Below are positions 1 through 8,685 of a DNA stretch of 64,000 bases, one piece after another. This DNA is from Fodinibius sediminis (GTDB taxonomy: Bacteria; Bacteroidota; Rhodothermia; Balneolales; Balneolaceae). Numbering within the stretch: the first letter of the stretch is position 1; each line of letters starts with the position of its first letter. Below the pieces are notes generated by a model, which did not search any database, had not been told where the DNA came from, and was given only the letters and a program-made list of their open reading frames with translations. Both the position numbers and the translations under genes were made by a program. The stretch lies in NCBI RefSeq assembly GCF_900182555.1, contig NZ_FXTH01000001.1:186001-250000 (forward strand), in the 5' to 3' direction.

Positions 1-1340
1 AACAGTTCATTGCCTACGCCGTTGGGAACCTCGAACACATGCACCACCCCTTCCTCAGCCAGCTGCTTGAGCCCTTCGCGCAACTGCTTTCGCTTGAAGG
101 GATCCTTGGTCGACACCTTCATAAAATGTTCCGGAGTGAAGAGCGGTATTACATTAAAGGTTACCGGGTCATCACTGTAGATAGTCGTACCGATCCGGAA
201 GGAACCGGGGTTAAAAAGAGAGACAATATCGCCGGGGTAGGCTTCTTCCAGGATATGCCGTTCATCCCCCATAAGTGTATGAGGCGTCGACATCTTCACT
301 TTTTTGCCCGTATTGCTTTCCGTCACCTGTAGTCCCCGCTTAAACTTGCCGGACGTAATACGGATAAAAGCTGCACAATCGCGGTGATCCGGGTTCATAT
401 TGGCCTGCATCTTGAATATGAAGCCTGAAAACCCCTCAGAAAGCGCCCGACTCTTTCCTTCGGCATCCTGGTATTCCTGGGGGTCATTGGCAAGCTCACC
501 AAAATAACTGAGAAAAACATCCAGCCCGAAATTATTGAGGGCAGAGCCGAAAAATACCGGTGTGCACTTCCCATGCATAAATGCATCCTGGTCCATCATT
601 TCAAACATATCTTCGGTCAGCATGACCTCTTCACGGAATTTTTCTTTCTCCCGATCCGAAAGGATAGCCTTCTCCACTCCTTCCTCCAGGTCATACACCT
701 CGGTCTCGGCCTTTTTAGCCCCATGCTCCTCTTTCTTTTGCAGATGCAGTTTCTTGCCAATCAGATCATAGATGCCCTGGAAATCTTTTCCGTAACCCAG
801 CGGCCAGGAAGCCGGAATAGGCTCAATGCCCAACTGATTCTCCACGTTGCTGATCACTTCCAGGGGTTCCAGTCCCGGGCGGTCGCATTTGTTGACAAAA
901 GTGATAATGGGGATCTCGCGCATTTTACAGACCTCAAACAGCTTCTCAGTCTGCTCCTCAACGCCCTTGGCAACATCGATCACCATGAGGGCCGTATCAG
1001 CTGCAACCAATGTGCGCAGCGTATCCTCGGAGAAATCCTTGTGGCCCGGGGTATCCAGCAGGTTAAACTTAATGTTGTCTTTTTCGAAGCGCAGCACCGA
1101 TGAGGTGACCGAGATCCCCCGGTCCTTCTCGATGGCCATCCAGTCGGAGGCCGCATAACGGTTGGCTTTCCGCTGACGGATGGATCCGGCTTCGTGTATT
1201 GCCCCACCATAAAGCAGGAGCTTTTCGGTCAGGGTGGTCTTACCCGCATCGGGGTGCGAAATAATCGCAAAGGTGCGCCGGCGACGGGCTTCCTCTAATA
1301 TTTCTTGCTGTTCTTCGGTAAGGGTTTCAGGCTGGGCCAT
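1..1340 (-). CDS. prfC: Peptide chain release factor 3 (N-terminal ~446 residues; cut by window edge)
   Basis: RF3 is the translational GTPase that recycles RF1/RF2 from the ribosome after peptide release. The reading frame starts at an ATG at 1340 and stays open to base 3, so the last ~80 residues of a protein that is normally about 530 residues lie outside. Visible GTPase motifs are the P-loop HPDAGKTT at residues 29-36, DTPGH at 96-100 and NKCD at 150-153. The long KANRYAASDWMAIEKDRGIS switch region and the late segment EEGVVHVFEVPNG are typical of RF3 rather than EF-G. A TATCTTTC box at 1374-1381 could be its -7 promoter element. Confidence 0.97.
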   Translation of the reverse strand, partial: MAQPETLTEEQQEILEEARRRRTFAIISHPDAGKTTLTEKLLLYGGAIHEAGSIRQRKANRYAASDWMAIEKDRGISVTSSVLRFEKDNIKFNLLDTPGHKDFSEDTLRTLVAADTALMVIDVAKGVEEQTEKLFEVCKMREIPIITFVNKCDRPGLEPLEVISNVENQLGIEPIPASWPLGYGKDFQGIYDLIGKKLHLQKKEEHGAKKAETEVYDLEEGVEKAILSDREKEKFREEVMLTEDMFEMMDQDAFMHGKCTPVFFGSALNNFGLDVFLSYFGELANDPQEYQDAEGKSRALSEGFSGFIFKMQANMNPDHRDCAAFIRITSGKFKRGLQVTESNTGKKVKMSTPHTLMGDERHILEEAYPGDIVSLFNPGSFRIGTTIYSDDPVTFNVIPLFTPEHFMKVSTKDPFKRKQLREGLKQLAEEGVVHVFEVPNGVGNEL

Positions 1341-1373
1341 GGAATCACGTTATTTCTATATTCTAAAAGCCCG

Positions 1374-1381
1374 GAAAGATA
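1374..1381 (-). promoter_or_regulatory. Possible -7 promoter box of prfC
   Basis: On the minus strand the sequence reads TATCTTTC, one base from the Bacteroidota TAnnTTTG element, 33 bases upstream of the prfC ATG. No clear -33 partner is visible. Confidence 0.35.
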
Positions 1382-1589
1382 CGAATTTTTTCATGCTATA
1401 TCACCCTGCAGATAACCAGCCTGCACGCGGGCCGGAAATCATGCCGTATGCCGGGAAAAACCGCAGTTCCTGATGCGGCTGGGATATTCCTGCCTGTCAG
1501 TTAAAACAGTGCAACGGCTGGCTATTTTCTGGTTTCCGGAGTTCTTTATCAGAGGCAGTGCAAAACCGGGCTATAAGAATCAGGCCCGT

Positions 1590-2456
1590 TTAAAACAGAT
1601 CCAGCTGTTTATCCTGCCGTTCTATCGGCCACTTCGGCATGGGATCGATTTCAATAAGTTCGGAAAGAAGCTGGTGAAACTTACGGGCGATAAGCGGCTG
1701 ACTCACCTTGTCGGGCGAATGAGTAAAGATATAGGGATGCAGTCCTTCCTTGATCCAGTCCGCAATGACGATGGCCCATTCCTTGAGATAGGATTCATTG
1801 TTCAGCACATCATTGGCACCCACAAAACGCACAAAGGGACGCGAGCCCGTATTTTCAAACCGGACGGGCACTTCGGGCTTTTTCTTCTGCGCCTCCCGTA
1901 TCGAAGGCTCCTTTACCTCCATGCTGTGGAGTTTACGCGTATCAAAGATCACGCGATCAATATTATAGTTCTCCAGAAGCCGATTCAGACGACGCTCCTG
2001 CTTCCCATGGTCATAAAAATCCAGATGGCGAACCTCCACGGCATAGCTGTAAACGGAAGGCAGCCGGTGCACCAGCCGTTCCAGCTTATCAAACTCATCG
2101 GGAGAAAACCGGGGCGGTAGCTGTATATGAAAGGGTCCCAGCCGGTCGGTAATGGGATCGAAGACCTCCAGGAACCGGGACACCTCTTCCTCCACATTGC
2201 TGAGTCTCCGCTGGTGGGTGATGGACCGGTGAAACTTAAAACAGAATTTAAATCCATCCGGGGTGAACCTCCTCCATTTTTGCACCGTTTGCGGGCTGGG
2301 AACATGATAAAAGGTGGTATTACCCTCCACGGCATTGAACACCGAGGCATACTGCGACAGAAAATCACCCGGCTTGGCGTCATCTGTAAAAAAACGCCCC
2401 ACCCACTCCTTCAGACTCCATCCCGTGCATCCTATGTGATATTTTGCAATGGCCAT
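1590..2456 (-). CDS. DUF72 (YecE-like) family protein
   Basis: The 288-residue protein opens with HIGCTGWSLKEWVGRFF, followed by the FNAVEGNTTFYHVPS and KWRRFTPDGFKFCFKFHR segments that define the DUF72/YecE TIM-barrel family. These proteins are soluble and their reaction is not established. The ATG at 2456 is the natural start and the length matches the family. It lies in the same orientation as its neighbours, 80 bases downstream of the hydroxylase-like gene and 249 bases ahead of prfC, so it may share the upstream transcript. Family call is firm; function is unknown. Confidence 0.93.
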   Translation of the reverse strand: MAIAKYHIGCTGWSLKEWVGRFFTDDAKPGDFLSQYASVFNAVEGNTTFYHVPSPQTVQKWRRFTPDGFKFCFKFHRSITHQRRLSNVEEEVSRFLEVFDPITDRLGPFHIQLPPRFSPDEFDKLERLVHRLPSVYSYAVEVRHLDFYDHGKQERRLNRLLENYNIDRVIFDTRKLHSMEVKEPSIREAQKKKPEVPVRFENTGSRPFVRFVGANDVLNNESYLKEWAIVIADWIKEGLHPYIFTHSPDKVSQPLIARKFHQLLSELIEIDPMPKWPIERQDKQLDLF

Positions 2457-2537
2457 GTCTCCCTGGCAATTAATGACGATTCAACGGTTACAGGCAAATT
2501 GTTTAACAGCATAATCTCTGTATTTAAAGCGCCAGAC

Positions 2538-3167
2538 TCAAGAACTGTTCTCAGGGGGCATCGTTCCAAACACCCTGTCCCATAGCGTAGTGGACACCCC
2601 GAAAGCCTTGTCGTGATGCTTGTAGTGATGCAGGGCATGATGTCGGTGCTGAGTTTTGAGCAATGATGGCACCTTGCGCTTGTGGACAGCGATGTGGATG
2701 GAGGCATAGGCAAGATACCCGGTCATGAATCCCGGCATAAAAATGAAGACCAGTTCACCGAGCACTGTCCAGAACCCGGCGAATAAAAGCAAAACGATAA
2801 GCAACCCGGGGACAGGCGGCATCATCAGGCGCTCACGGTCCCGCGGGTATTCATGATGAATACCGTGGATACTATGGGCCACCTTGCGCGCCCATCCAGA
2901 ATCGGGAAAATATTCGTCAAGATGATTGATATAGCGATGGAACAGGTATTCAAACAGGGTCCAGGAAAATATCGCACTGAGGTAAATCGACAAACCTGCC
3001 CAAAAGCTACTCACGACTTCCCTGACAACCCCCAGGTACAGCAACAGCCCCATAATGGCGAGATAGATGGCAGCTGATACCGGCGCCGGGGACTTCGTCA
3101 ACAGTTCCAGAAAATGATTATCGAAAATTCGCCCACTCCCTTTATTCTTTATCTTTTGCCTCTTCAT
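2538..3167 (-). CDS. Fatty acid hydroxylase / sterol desaturase superfamily membrane protein
   Basis: The 209-residue integral membrane protein has four hydrophobic stretches (about 30-48, 53-75, 119-138, 142-162) and the histidine clusters of the di-iron hydroxylase superfamily: HRYINH near 77-82, HGIHHEYPRD at 101-110 and HRHHALHHYKHH at 174-185. The spacing resembles short fatty acid 2-hydroxylase-type enzymes that act on lipid acyl chains. The substrate cannot be read from the sequence. The ATG is preceded by a good Shine-Dalgarno-like AGGAGAGG. Sphingolipid or fatty-acid alpha-hydroxylation is a reasonable guess only. Confidence 0.88.
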   Translation of the reverse strand: MKRQKIKNKGSGRIFDNHFLELLTKSPAPVSAAIYLAIMGLLLYLGVVREVVSSFWAGLSIYLSAIFSWTLFEYLFHRYINHLDEYFPDSGWARKVAHSIHGIHHEYPRDRERLMMPPVPGLLIVLLLFAGFWTVLGELVFIFMPGFMTGYLAYASIHIAVHKRKVPSLLKTQHRHHALHHYKHHDKAFGVSTTLWDRVFGTMPPENSS

Positions 3168-3275
3168 GTGACCCCTCTCCTATTTGTTTAATCCCTTTTA
3201 AAAAGTTTACATCAAATATCACAAAAAGAAAAGGGAGAGCCGAACCTCAACCGGGAAGGAATAGCATCCCGGAAA

Positions 3276-5138
3276 TTACAGATCAGCTTGCACCTTGGAC
3301 CCCAGCCAGGCCTGCCTGAACCGCTTCATCTTTTCCGTGAGCTCTTTACCCAGCTGTTCGTAGGGTACTATCTCCAGGGCCGGATTCTCAGCCAGCCGGA
3401 TCAACCCCTCTTTTTGCACACCCAGCGACTGATAGGTAATGGGCAGCCGGTCGCCGGCACGGTGCCCGGCAAGAAGCTGCTGCAGATCCCGGGCATCCGA
3501 TACGGAAACCCCGTCAATGGAAATGATCTCGTCGCTCTTGTCCAGGCCGGCCTCATAGAGCGGACTGCCAATCTGCGTACGCCGGGCAACCGTTGCTTTT
3601 CCATCCTCAAAATTAATCTTTGCTGTGCCAAACTGTATCGCAGGCCGGGCCGTATCCGCCCGCTGCAGGGCAAAGCCGGCATTCGCCAGCAGTGGCTTGA
3701 GGTCAACATGATTTCCGCGGTAAATGTGCCGGGCAAAAAACCGCTCCGCAAATGCGGTGCTGTCGGTGACCTCCGCCAAGGTCTGCTGCAAGTCTTCAAT
3801 ACGGTAGGGTTGTTCGGTCTTTCCATATTTCTCCCACATCCTCCGCATGAAATCATCAAGGGTAACCTCTTCAAAAGTCGACCGGAGCATAAGATCCAGC
3901 CCCAGCCCAAGTACCGCTCCCCAGGAGTAATAGGAGATAAACGTATTGGATTTGTTTTGGGCATCGACCGAGGTGGCCGCATCTACAAAAGGCGCCTGCC
4001 GGCTCATCTCAATGGGACTGTAGTAGGTATTGCCGGGCGAGTTGAGCACATAGTTCAGTGTGCCGGCCCAGTCGGCGGCATATTTCTGATCGGTTACAAG
4101 ACCGGCCCGGCGGATCGTCAAATCATCATAGTAGCTGGTAAAACCCTCCGCGAACCAGAGGGCGCCGGATACATTAGCCTCCATAAAATCAAACAGCTCC
4201 AGCGACTGCGGACGGATACGCTCTACATTCCAGCTGTGAAAAAATTCGTGCGACAAAGTATATAAGTTCTGAAGGGCTCCGGCTCCTTCCAGGGGACGCC
4301 GGCTGGTCAGGATCGTGGAATTGCGATGTTCCATCCCGTCTCTATGTACATACGGCAGGTAATCGGCCATGAATGTGTAAGTGTCAAAATCAAAGTCCGC
4401 TGCCTCGCCATAGACCGCCACCTGTTCGGCCACCACCTTCCGGGCCATTTCTGCATAGCGATCAACCTGTTCGTCCGTCCCATTATGATGGACAGTCAGG
4501 CGAATCGTCTGTCCCGTGGTGTCCCCTGGAGCCTCCCATTGTTTCACCACATGCGAGCTCAACTCAATGGGGCTGTCCATGAAGTAATAGTAATTCGGTG
4601 CCCTGAAGGTCATCTCCTCCTGTGTTGGCTGAAGCTGGGTTGCCGCTTTCCAGTCGGTTCCTTCCGGAGGATACAAAGTGACGGTTACCGGGGTATTGGG
4701 TAAATTGGGCGCCCAGATAAAAGCAGCCGGAATATTGAGATGTGCATGCTGTTCATTGATACCGGCGTAGGTACCATCCGCATGGTCACCGAAGAGCGTA
4801 TACCGGAATTTTACCGTCCCGTCATGGCCGCCCACTTCCCAATGGTGCAGATCCGGTCGCGTAATATCCAGGGTATCCCCCTCGCTGTTGGTTGCGGTAA
4901 CATCGTACACATTCTTGGCAAACTCATGCAAGGCATACCGCCCCGGTGATGTTCGGCTCATCGCCAGCGTAACAGTACCCGGAAGCAGCCGCTCCATGGT
5001 CAGGGTAATCTCAGCTTCGTTATGGACAGCATTGGAAAAGCGAACGTCATAATGCAGCGAAGGCTGTTGATCCGAATCAGGCCGACAGCCAACACTTACC
5101 AAAGCCAGGGCAAACAACACAATAATTTTTTTCAACAA
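3276..5138 (-). CDS. M61 family metallopeptidase with PDZ domain, lipoprotein
   Basis: This 620-residue protein has a lipoprotein signal ending in VSVGC (Cys18). It then has an N-terminal beta domain, a thermolysin-like zinc site HEFFHSW at 297-303 with the downstream glutamate in FAEGFTSYY (about 331), and a PDZ domain around 530-590. This is the layout of M61 (glycyl aminopeptidase-like) peptidases. It is probably anchored in the envelope and trims peptides. There is no ATG at the start: two tandem TTG codons at 5138/5135 follow an AGAGGA site at 5-8 bases, which fixes a TTG start. It lies 69 bases downstream of a small lipoprotein gene on the same strand. Confidence 0.95.
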   Translation of the reverse strand: MLKKIIVLFALALVSVGCRPDSDQQPSLHYDVRFSNAVHNEAEITLTMERLLPGTVTLAMSRTSPGRYALHEFAKNVYDVTATNSEGDTLDITRPDLHHWEVGGHDGTVKFRYTLFGDHADGTYAGINEQHAHLNIPAAFIWAPNLPNTPVTVTLYPPEGTDWKAATQLQPTQEEMTFRAPNYYYFMDSPIELSSHVVKQWEAPGDTTGQTIRLTVHHNGTDEQVDRYAEMARKVVAEQVAVYGEAADFDFDTYTFMADYLPYVHRDGMEHRNSTILTSRRPLEGAGALQNLYTLSHEFFHSWNVERIRPQSLELFDFMEANVSGALWFAEGFTSYYDDLTIRRAGLVTDQKYAADWAGTLNYVLNSPGNTYYSPIEMSRQAPFVDAATSVDAQNKSNTFISYYSWGAVLGLGLDLMLRSTFEEVTLDDFMRRMWEKYGKTEQPYRIEDLQQTLAEVTDSTAFAERFFARHIYRGNHVDLKPLLANAGFALQRADTARPAIQFGTAKINFEDGKATVARRTQIGSPLYEAGLDKSDEIISIDGVSVSDARDLQQLLAGHRAGDRLPITYQSLGVQKEGLIRLAENPALEIVPYEQLGKELTEKMKRFRQAWLGSKVQADL

Positions 5139-5207
5139 AACAGTCCTCTGATGTATGTTTTACAGATTTATAAGCTCCTTTTAAGATTCTGATTGCTGTA
5201 TCCAACC

Positions 5208-5627
5208 CTACTCCTGCAATGCTTTCTCCAACCGGCGAAAAACTTCTCTTCTGTAATCCTCTTTCTCATAGTTGGGAACCGTATAATGGTATTCCGGGTT
5301 TTCAACCTCAACCCTGGTCCCCCCTTCAGCCAAGCCGGTCACAATAATCGTCCCCTGGTGCTGATTGACCTGCTGCTCCCCCACATAATTACTCTTGCTG
5401 ATATAATATTTGGTCTGGGTGTTATCCTCAGATTCCTCGATAGAGATTACCAAAAATACACTGTTCTGAACGATATCATTGACAACCTTTTTTACAGCTG
5501 CATACTCCTGTTCATAGGTCCGGGTGCTTCCGGAACTTCCTCCCAGCCCCCCCGTTCCCGCACAACCTTGTACCACCAAGCCAACCATACAACCGAGAAC
5601 CATACTTTTGAACACTTTTCCTACCAT
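5208..5627 (-). CDS. Small lipoprotein, hypothetical
   Basis: A protein of about 139 residues with a signal peptide ending in a lipobox (LVVQGC) followed by a Gly/Ser-rich linker. After the linker it has an alpha/beta-looking domain with KKVVNDIVQNSVFLVISIEESEDNT and VTGLAEGGTRVEVENPEYHYTVP. I do not recognise the family. It resembles the small periplasmic lipoproteins common in this phylum. The ATG at 5627 is chosen over an upstream TTG. It lies between the M61 peptidase and the serine hydrolase on the same strand, so the three may be co-transcribed. Confidence 0.75.
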   Translation of the reverse strand: MVGKVFKSMVLGCMVGLVVQGCAGTGGLGGSSGSTRTYEQEYAAVKKVVNDIVQNSVFLVISIEESEDNTQTKYYISKSNYVGEQQVNQHQGTIIVTGLAEGGTRVEVENPEYHYTVPNYEKEDYRREVFRRLEKALQE

Positions 5628-5748
5628 AATCAATACCTGTAATTTAAATGTTGATATACGTTACTTTAATGAATTGAACAGTGTAAATCCAAATGTAATG
5701 CTGCTTGACTGGTACCAGCGGATTTCAACATTCAAGACACGGCCGGTA

Positions 5749-6783
5749 TTACCTGGTTAACACAGAACGCTCACGTTGCTGCAAAAACGGCAGGATATCC
5801 TCCCTGAGCAAATTAAATACCGGTTCTTTGTAGGAACGCGACTGGCTGGCCTGCTCCAGGGACCCCGTCATAACCACTACCGCATCCAGTTCGGGGACCA
5901 GGAAAATATACTGACCGCCAAAGCCCCATGCAAAACGTACATGGTATTCACACACGGTTTTTTTCCACCACATGTAACCATAATTATACGGGTTGAAGTT
6001 ACTGCGGGTGTACGTCCGAAAAGAATCGCGCAGCCATCTCTCCGAAATGATACGTTTACCTTCATACGTCCCCTCATTTATCACCATCTGTCCGATCTTC
6101 ACCATATCCCGGGGACGAAGTGCAAGATTATTACCGCCCATATAATACCCCTGGGGATCTCGATCCCAGCCGCCAACCGGGATGTTCATGGGCTCGAAAA
6201 GATATTTCACAGCAAAGGAACGGGTACTGCTATCCGTGGCCCGGGTTAAGATGACGGAAAGCAGGTGCGAGGTCCCGGTACTGTACACCATGTCGCCCCC
6301 GGGGCGGGCCTGCATCGGCTGCCCGAGTGCAAAGTGAACCCAGTTATCACTTGTGACCCAGCGTCCATAATTGTGAAAGCTGGTCGTTTCAAGACCGGCC
6401 CGCATGGTCAGCAGATTCCTGAGCGTCAGCTTTTCTTTCACCGGATCAGAATTACGTTCAAAATAATCCTCGAAAAAAGGCTTGATAGGCTGACCGGTCC
6501 CCTCAAGAAAATCGTGATCTATTGCGATGCCGATCAACAGCGATATGATGCTTTTGGATGCCGACTTAATATTGACGTGTTCTGAAGCCGTCATGCCGTT
6601 AAAATACGCTTCGCTGAGCAGCTCGCCATTCTGCTGGATGAGCAAGCTGGTCACCGATGTGATGGAGTCAGCCCGGCTGTTAATTTTTTCAACCGTCAGT
6701 GTATTTGCCTGGGCGTCTGCATGATTATATCCTGCAAACAGTGAAACCACTATTAAAAATATCGCAAGAACCGTTTTCTGCAT
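5749..6783 (-). CDS. Serine hydrolase, class C beta-lactamase-like (S12-type)
   Basis: From the ATG at 6783 the protein has 344 residues and a cleavable signal peptide (AIFLIVVSLFAGYNHADA). Its penicillin-binding-protein-like fold is marked by SASK at 74-77 (SxxK nucleophile motif), the WVHFALGQPMQARPGGDMVYSTGTSH segment (in two parts around residues 160-190) and a C-terminal WGFGGQY segment where family members carry the KTG/HTG strand. The tyrosine motif reads YST instead of the usual YxN. The family includes periplasmic esterases and peptidases; the substrate is unknown. An in-frame extension to 6945 lacks signal-peptide character and is rejected. Confidence 0.9.
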   Translation of the reverse strand: MQKTVLAIFLIVVSLFAGYNHADAQANTLTVEKINSRADSITSVTSLLIQQNGELLSEAYFNGMTASEHVNIKSASKSIISLLIGIAIDHDFLEGTGQPIKPFFEDYFERNSDPVKEKLTLRNLLTMRAGLETTSFHNYGRWVTSDNWVHFALGQPMQARPGGDMVYSTGTSHLLSVILTRATDSSTRSFAVKYLFEPMNIPVGGWDRDPQGYYMGGNNLALRPRDMVKIGQMVINEGTYEGKRIISERWLRDSFRTYTRSNFNPYNYGYMWWKKTVCEYHVRFAWGFGGQYIFLVPELDAVVVMTGSLEQASQSRSYKEPVFNLLREDILPFLQQRERSVLTR

Positions 6784-7184
6784 AGCAGTATTGCCTCGTA
6801 GTGTTGAATACCGTACCCATAAGATGATCTGCATCATAGCCCAATTCCCATTACACATTAATATGGTTATGGTTGTCTGCCATCCATAACCATTTACAGT
6901 CGTCCAGCGTTTTATCCTGAATCGTTCGCCGGCAGAGGGAACCATTCTATTGCATGCAGGGGCTTTCGATTAATGATACAGATGCCTTGACAAAAGGAGC
7001 TTTTTCGAAGGTTAGTGCCTTCCCTGAAAAGCACACGATTCCCTCCGTCAGGGGGTTTATACCATCATTTCAAAACGCCGGTTCCGCTGTCGCTCAAGTT
7101 CTTGCAAGATTTGAAAATAACATTTGTAATCCCCGTAGTTTTCTATATTTTTACGATTTAATTTTAAACTTTTTACATAACGTC
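6784..7184. other. 400-base divergent intergenic region
   Basis: This gap separates the serine hydrolase (minus) from the transhydrogenase operon (plus). It contains the pnt promoter near its right end. I see no supported gene: open frames running in from both neighbours are low-quality upstream extensions. Confidence 0.6.
7123..7151 (+). promoter_or_regulatory. Promoter of the pntAA-pntAB-pntB operon
   Basis: TTTG at 7123-7126, a 17-base spacer and TATATTTT at 7144-7151 match the Bacteroidota -33/-7 pattern (TTTG ... TAnnTTTG). The expected transcript start near 7158 lies downstream of the 6954 upstream start and 27 bases ahead of the GTG at 7185, which supports the shorter reading of pntAA. 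Confidence 0.6.
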
Positions 7185-8309
7185 GTGATTGTTGGAATCC
7201 CTAAAGAAACAGGCGAACATGAAAAGCGTGTAGCCCTCGTACCGGAAACGGTTACCAAGCTTACCGATTTGGGGCTGGATGTCATTGTCGAAAAAGATGC
7301 CGGACGGGCCTCAAACTATCTGGACGAGGCCTATCAGGAGGCTGGAGCAACAATTAAGGAAGATCGTGCGGAGGTTTTCTCCTCGGCTGATCTCTTGATT
7401 AGTATTCAGACACCGCCGGAAGAAGATCTGCATCGTATGCCGGAAGGCAGTATCCTCATATGCTTTTTATGGGCTCTTCAACATGAAAATACGGTTGACC
7501 TCCTTAAAGACAGGGGCATTACTGCGCTGGGGATGGATGCCGTTCCCCGGATCTCACGGGCCCAGAATATGGATGCCCTCTCTTCCATGAGTTCCATTGC
7601 GGGCTATAAATCAGCCCTCATTGGCGCTAATGAACTGGACCGGTACCTTCCCATGATGATGACGGCTGCCGGCACCATTGCGCCGGCTAAAGTTCTTGTG
7701 CTTGGAGCCGGTGTTGCGGGCCTTCAGGCAATCGCCACAGCCAAGCGACTGGGAGCGGTTGTGGAAGCATTTGATATCCGCCCCGTCGTCAAGGAGCAGG
7801 TCGAGAGCCTGGGCGCCACCTTTGTGGAAGTACCCGATCTGGACGAAGAATCTGAAACAGAGGGCGGCTATGCCAAGGAACTGGCAGAGGATGAACAGGA
7901 ACGCCAGCGACAGGTTATCCACGAGCACGCCAAAAAATCTGACATTATCATTACCACCGCATTGATTCCGGGTCGACCGGCTCCCCTCCTGGTGACCAAG
8001 GAGATGGTCCATGATATGCATCCGGGCTCTGTCATTGTAGACCTGGCGGCAGAACAGGGCGGCAACTGTGAGCTTACCGAAGCGGGACAGACGACGGTTG
8101 TTGATGAGGTCAAAATCGTCGGACCGCTGAACATGCCCAGCATGTTGGCCTACCACGCAAGCCAGTTGTATTCCAAAAATATGTGGGCGCTTCTGAATCA
8201 CCTGCTCGAAGAAGGAAAACCCCATTTTGATTTTGAAGATGAGATCACACTCAATACCACTATTACACACCAGGGTGAAATCATCAGCCCGATGCTCAAG
8301 GAATCCTGA
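7185..8309 (+). CDS. pntAA: NAD(P) transhydrogenase, subunit alpha part 1 (domain I, NAD-binding)
   Basis: Domain I of the proton-translocating transhydrogenase, which passes hydride from NADH to NADP+ using the proton-motive force. The 374-residue product starts (GTG) with MIVGIPKETGEHEKRVALVP, the usual N-terminus, and has the dinucleotide fold GAGVAGLQAIATAKRLGA at 174-191. It also carries the family segments ALSSMSSIAGYKS and TALIPGRPAPLL. The protein is soluble and docks on PntB. The separate alpha1/alpha2/beta genes follow the Rhodospirillum-type arrangement. The GTG start is favoured over a 77-codon extension because that would begin upstream of the promoter and lacks homology-like sequence. 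Confidence 0.95.
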   Translation: MIVGIPKETGEHEKRVALVPETVTKLTDLGLDVIVEKDAGRASNYLDEAYQEAGATIKEDRAEVFSSADLLISIQTPPEEDLHRMPEGSILICFLWALQHENTVDLLKDRGITALGMDAVPRISRAQNMDALSSMSSIAGYKSALIGANELDRYLPMMMTAAGTIAPAKVLVLGAGVAGLQAIATAKRLGAVVEAFDIRPVVKEQVESLGATFVEVPDLDEESETEGGYAKELAEDEQERQRQVIHEHAKKSDIIITTALIPGRPAPLLVTKEMVHDMHPGSVIVDLAAEQGGNCELTEAGQTTVVDEVKIVGPLNMPSMLAYHASQLYSKNMWALLNHLLEEGKPHFDFEDEITLNTTITHQGEIISPMLKES

Positions 8310-8322
8310 ACCATCGAATTGT

Positions 8323-8373
8323 GAACAAGGGGATATAAAAAGGTAAACTTCCGAAATCCGGGATCCCTTGTTC
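8323..8373 (+). other. Stem-loop between pntAA and pntAB
   Basis: GAACAAGGG at 8323-8331 pairs with CCCTTGTTC at 8365-8373, extended by an AT/AT step past a single bulged G. It lies 14 bases after the pntAA stop and 26 before the pntAB start. There is no following T-run, so it is more likely an mRNA-stability or partial-attenuation hairpin than a full terminator. Confidence 0.45.
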
Positions 8374-8399
8374 TGTATTCATAATTCAAATTACCAACC

Positions 8400-8681
8400 A
8401 TGTCTGGACTTATATTTAACCTTTTTATTTTTGTACTGGCCTCTTTTGTAGGCTTCGAACTCATATCCAAAGTACCCCCTACGCTGCATACGCCGTTAAT
8501 GTCGGGTGCCAACGCCATCTCCGGAATTACCATCATCGGGGCCGTTGTCGTAGCGGGACAGGTGGATAGCGAGTTTGCACAGATTATTGGTTTTCTAGCT
8601 ATCGTTTTTGCAACCATCAACGTCGTCGGCGGTTTCATGGTCACCGACCGTATGCTCGAAATGTTTAAGAAAAAGAATTGA
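8400..8681 (+). CDS. pntAB: NAD(P) transhydrogenase, subunit alpha part 2 (membrane)
   Basis: A 93-residue membrane protein with three hydrophobic helices (about 5-22, 33-55, 60-80) carrying the diagnostic FELISKVPPTLHTPLMSGAN segment of the alpha2 part of transhydrogenase domain II. With PntB it forms the proton channel. It follows pntAA by 90 bases and ends 4 bases before the pntB ATG, so pntAB and pntB are very likely translationally linked. Confidence 0.96.
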   Translation: MSGLIFNLFIFVLASFVGFELISKVPPTLHTPLMSGANAISGITIIGAVVVAGQVDSEFAQIIGFLAIVFATINVVGGFMVTDRMLEMFKKKN

Positions 8682-8685
8682 AATA

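Noticed and set aside
3288-4265. 325-codon open frame on the plus strand opposite the M61 peptidase gene
   Set aside because: It is the complement of a clear coding gene, with no recognisable domain and shadow-type composition.
6954-7184. N-terminal extension of pntAA by 77 codons
   Set aside because: It begins upstream of a good promoter and has no resemblance to transhydrogenase; the family N-terminus starts at the GTG at 7185.
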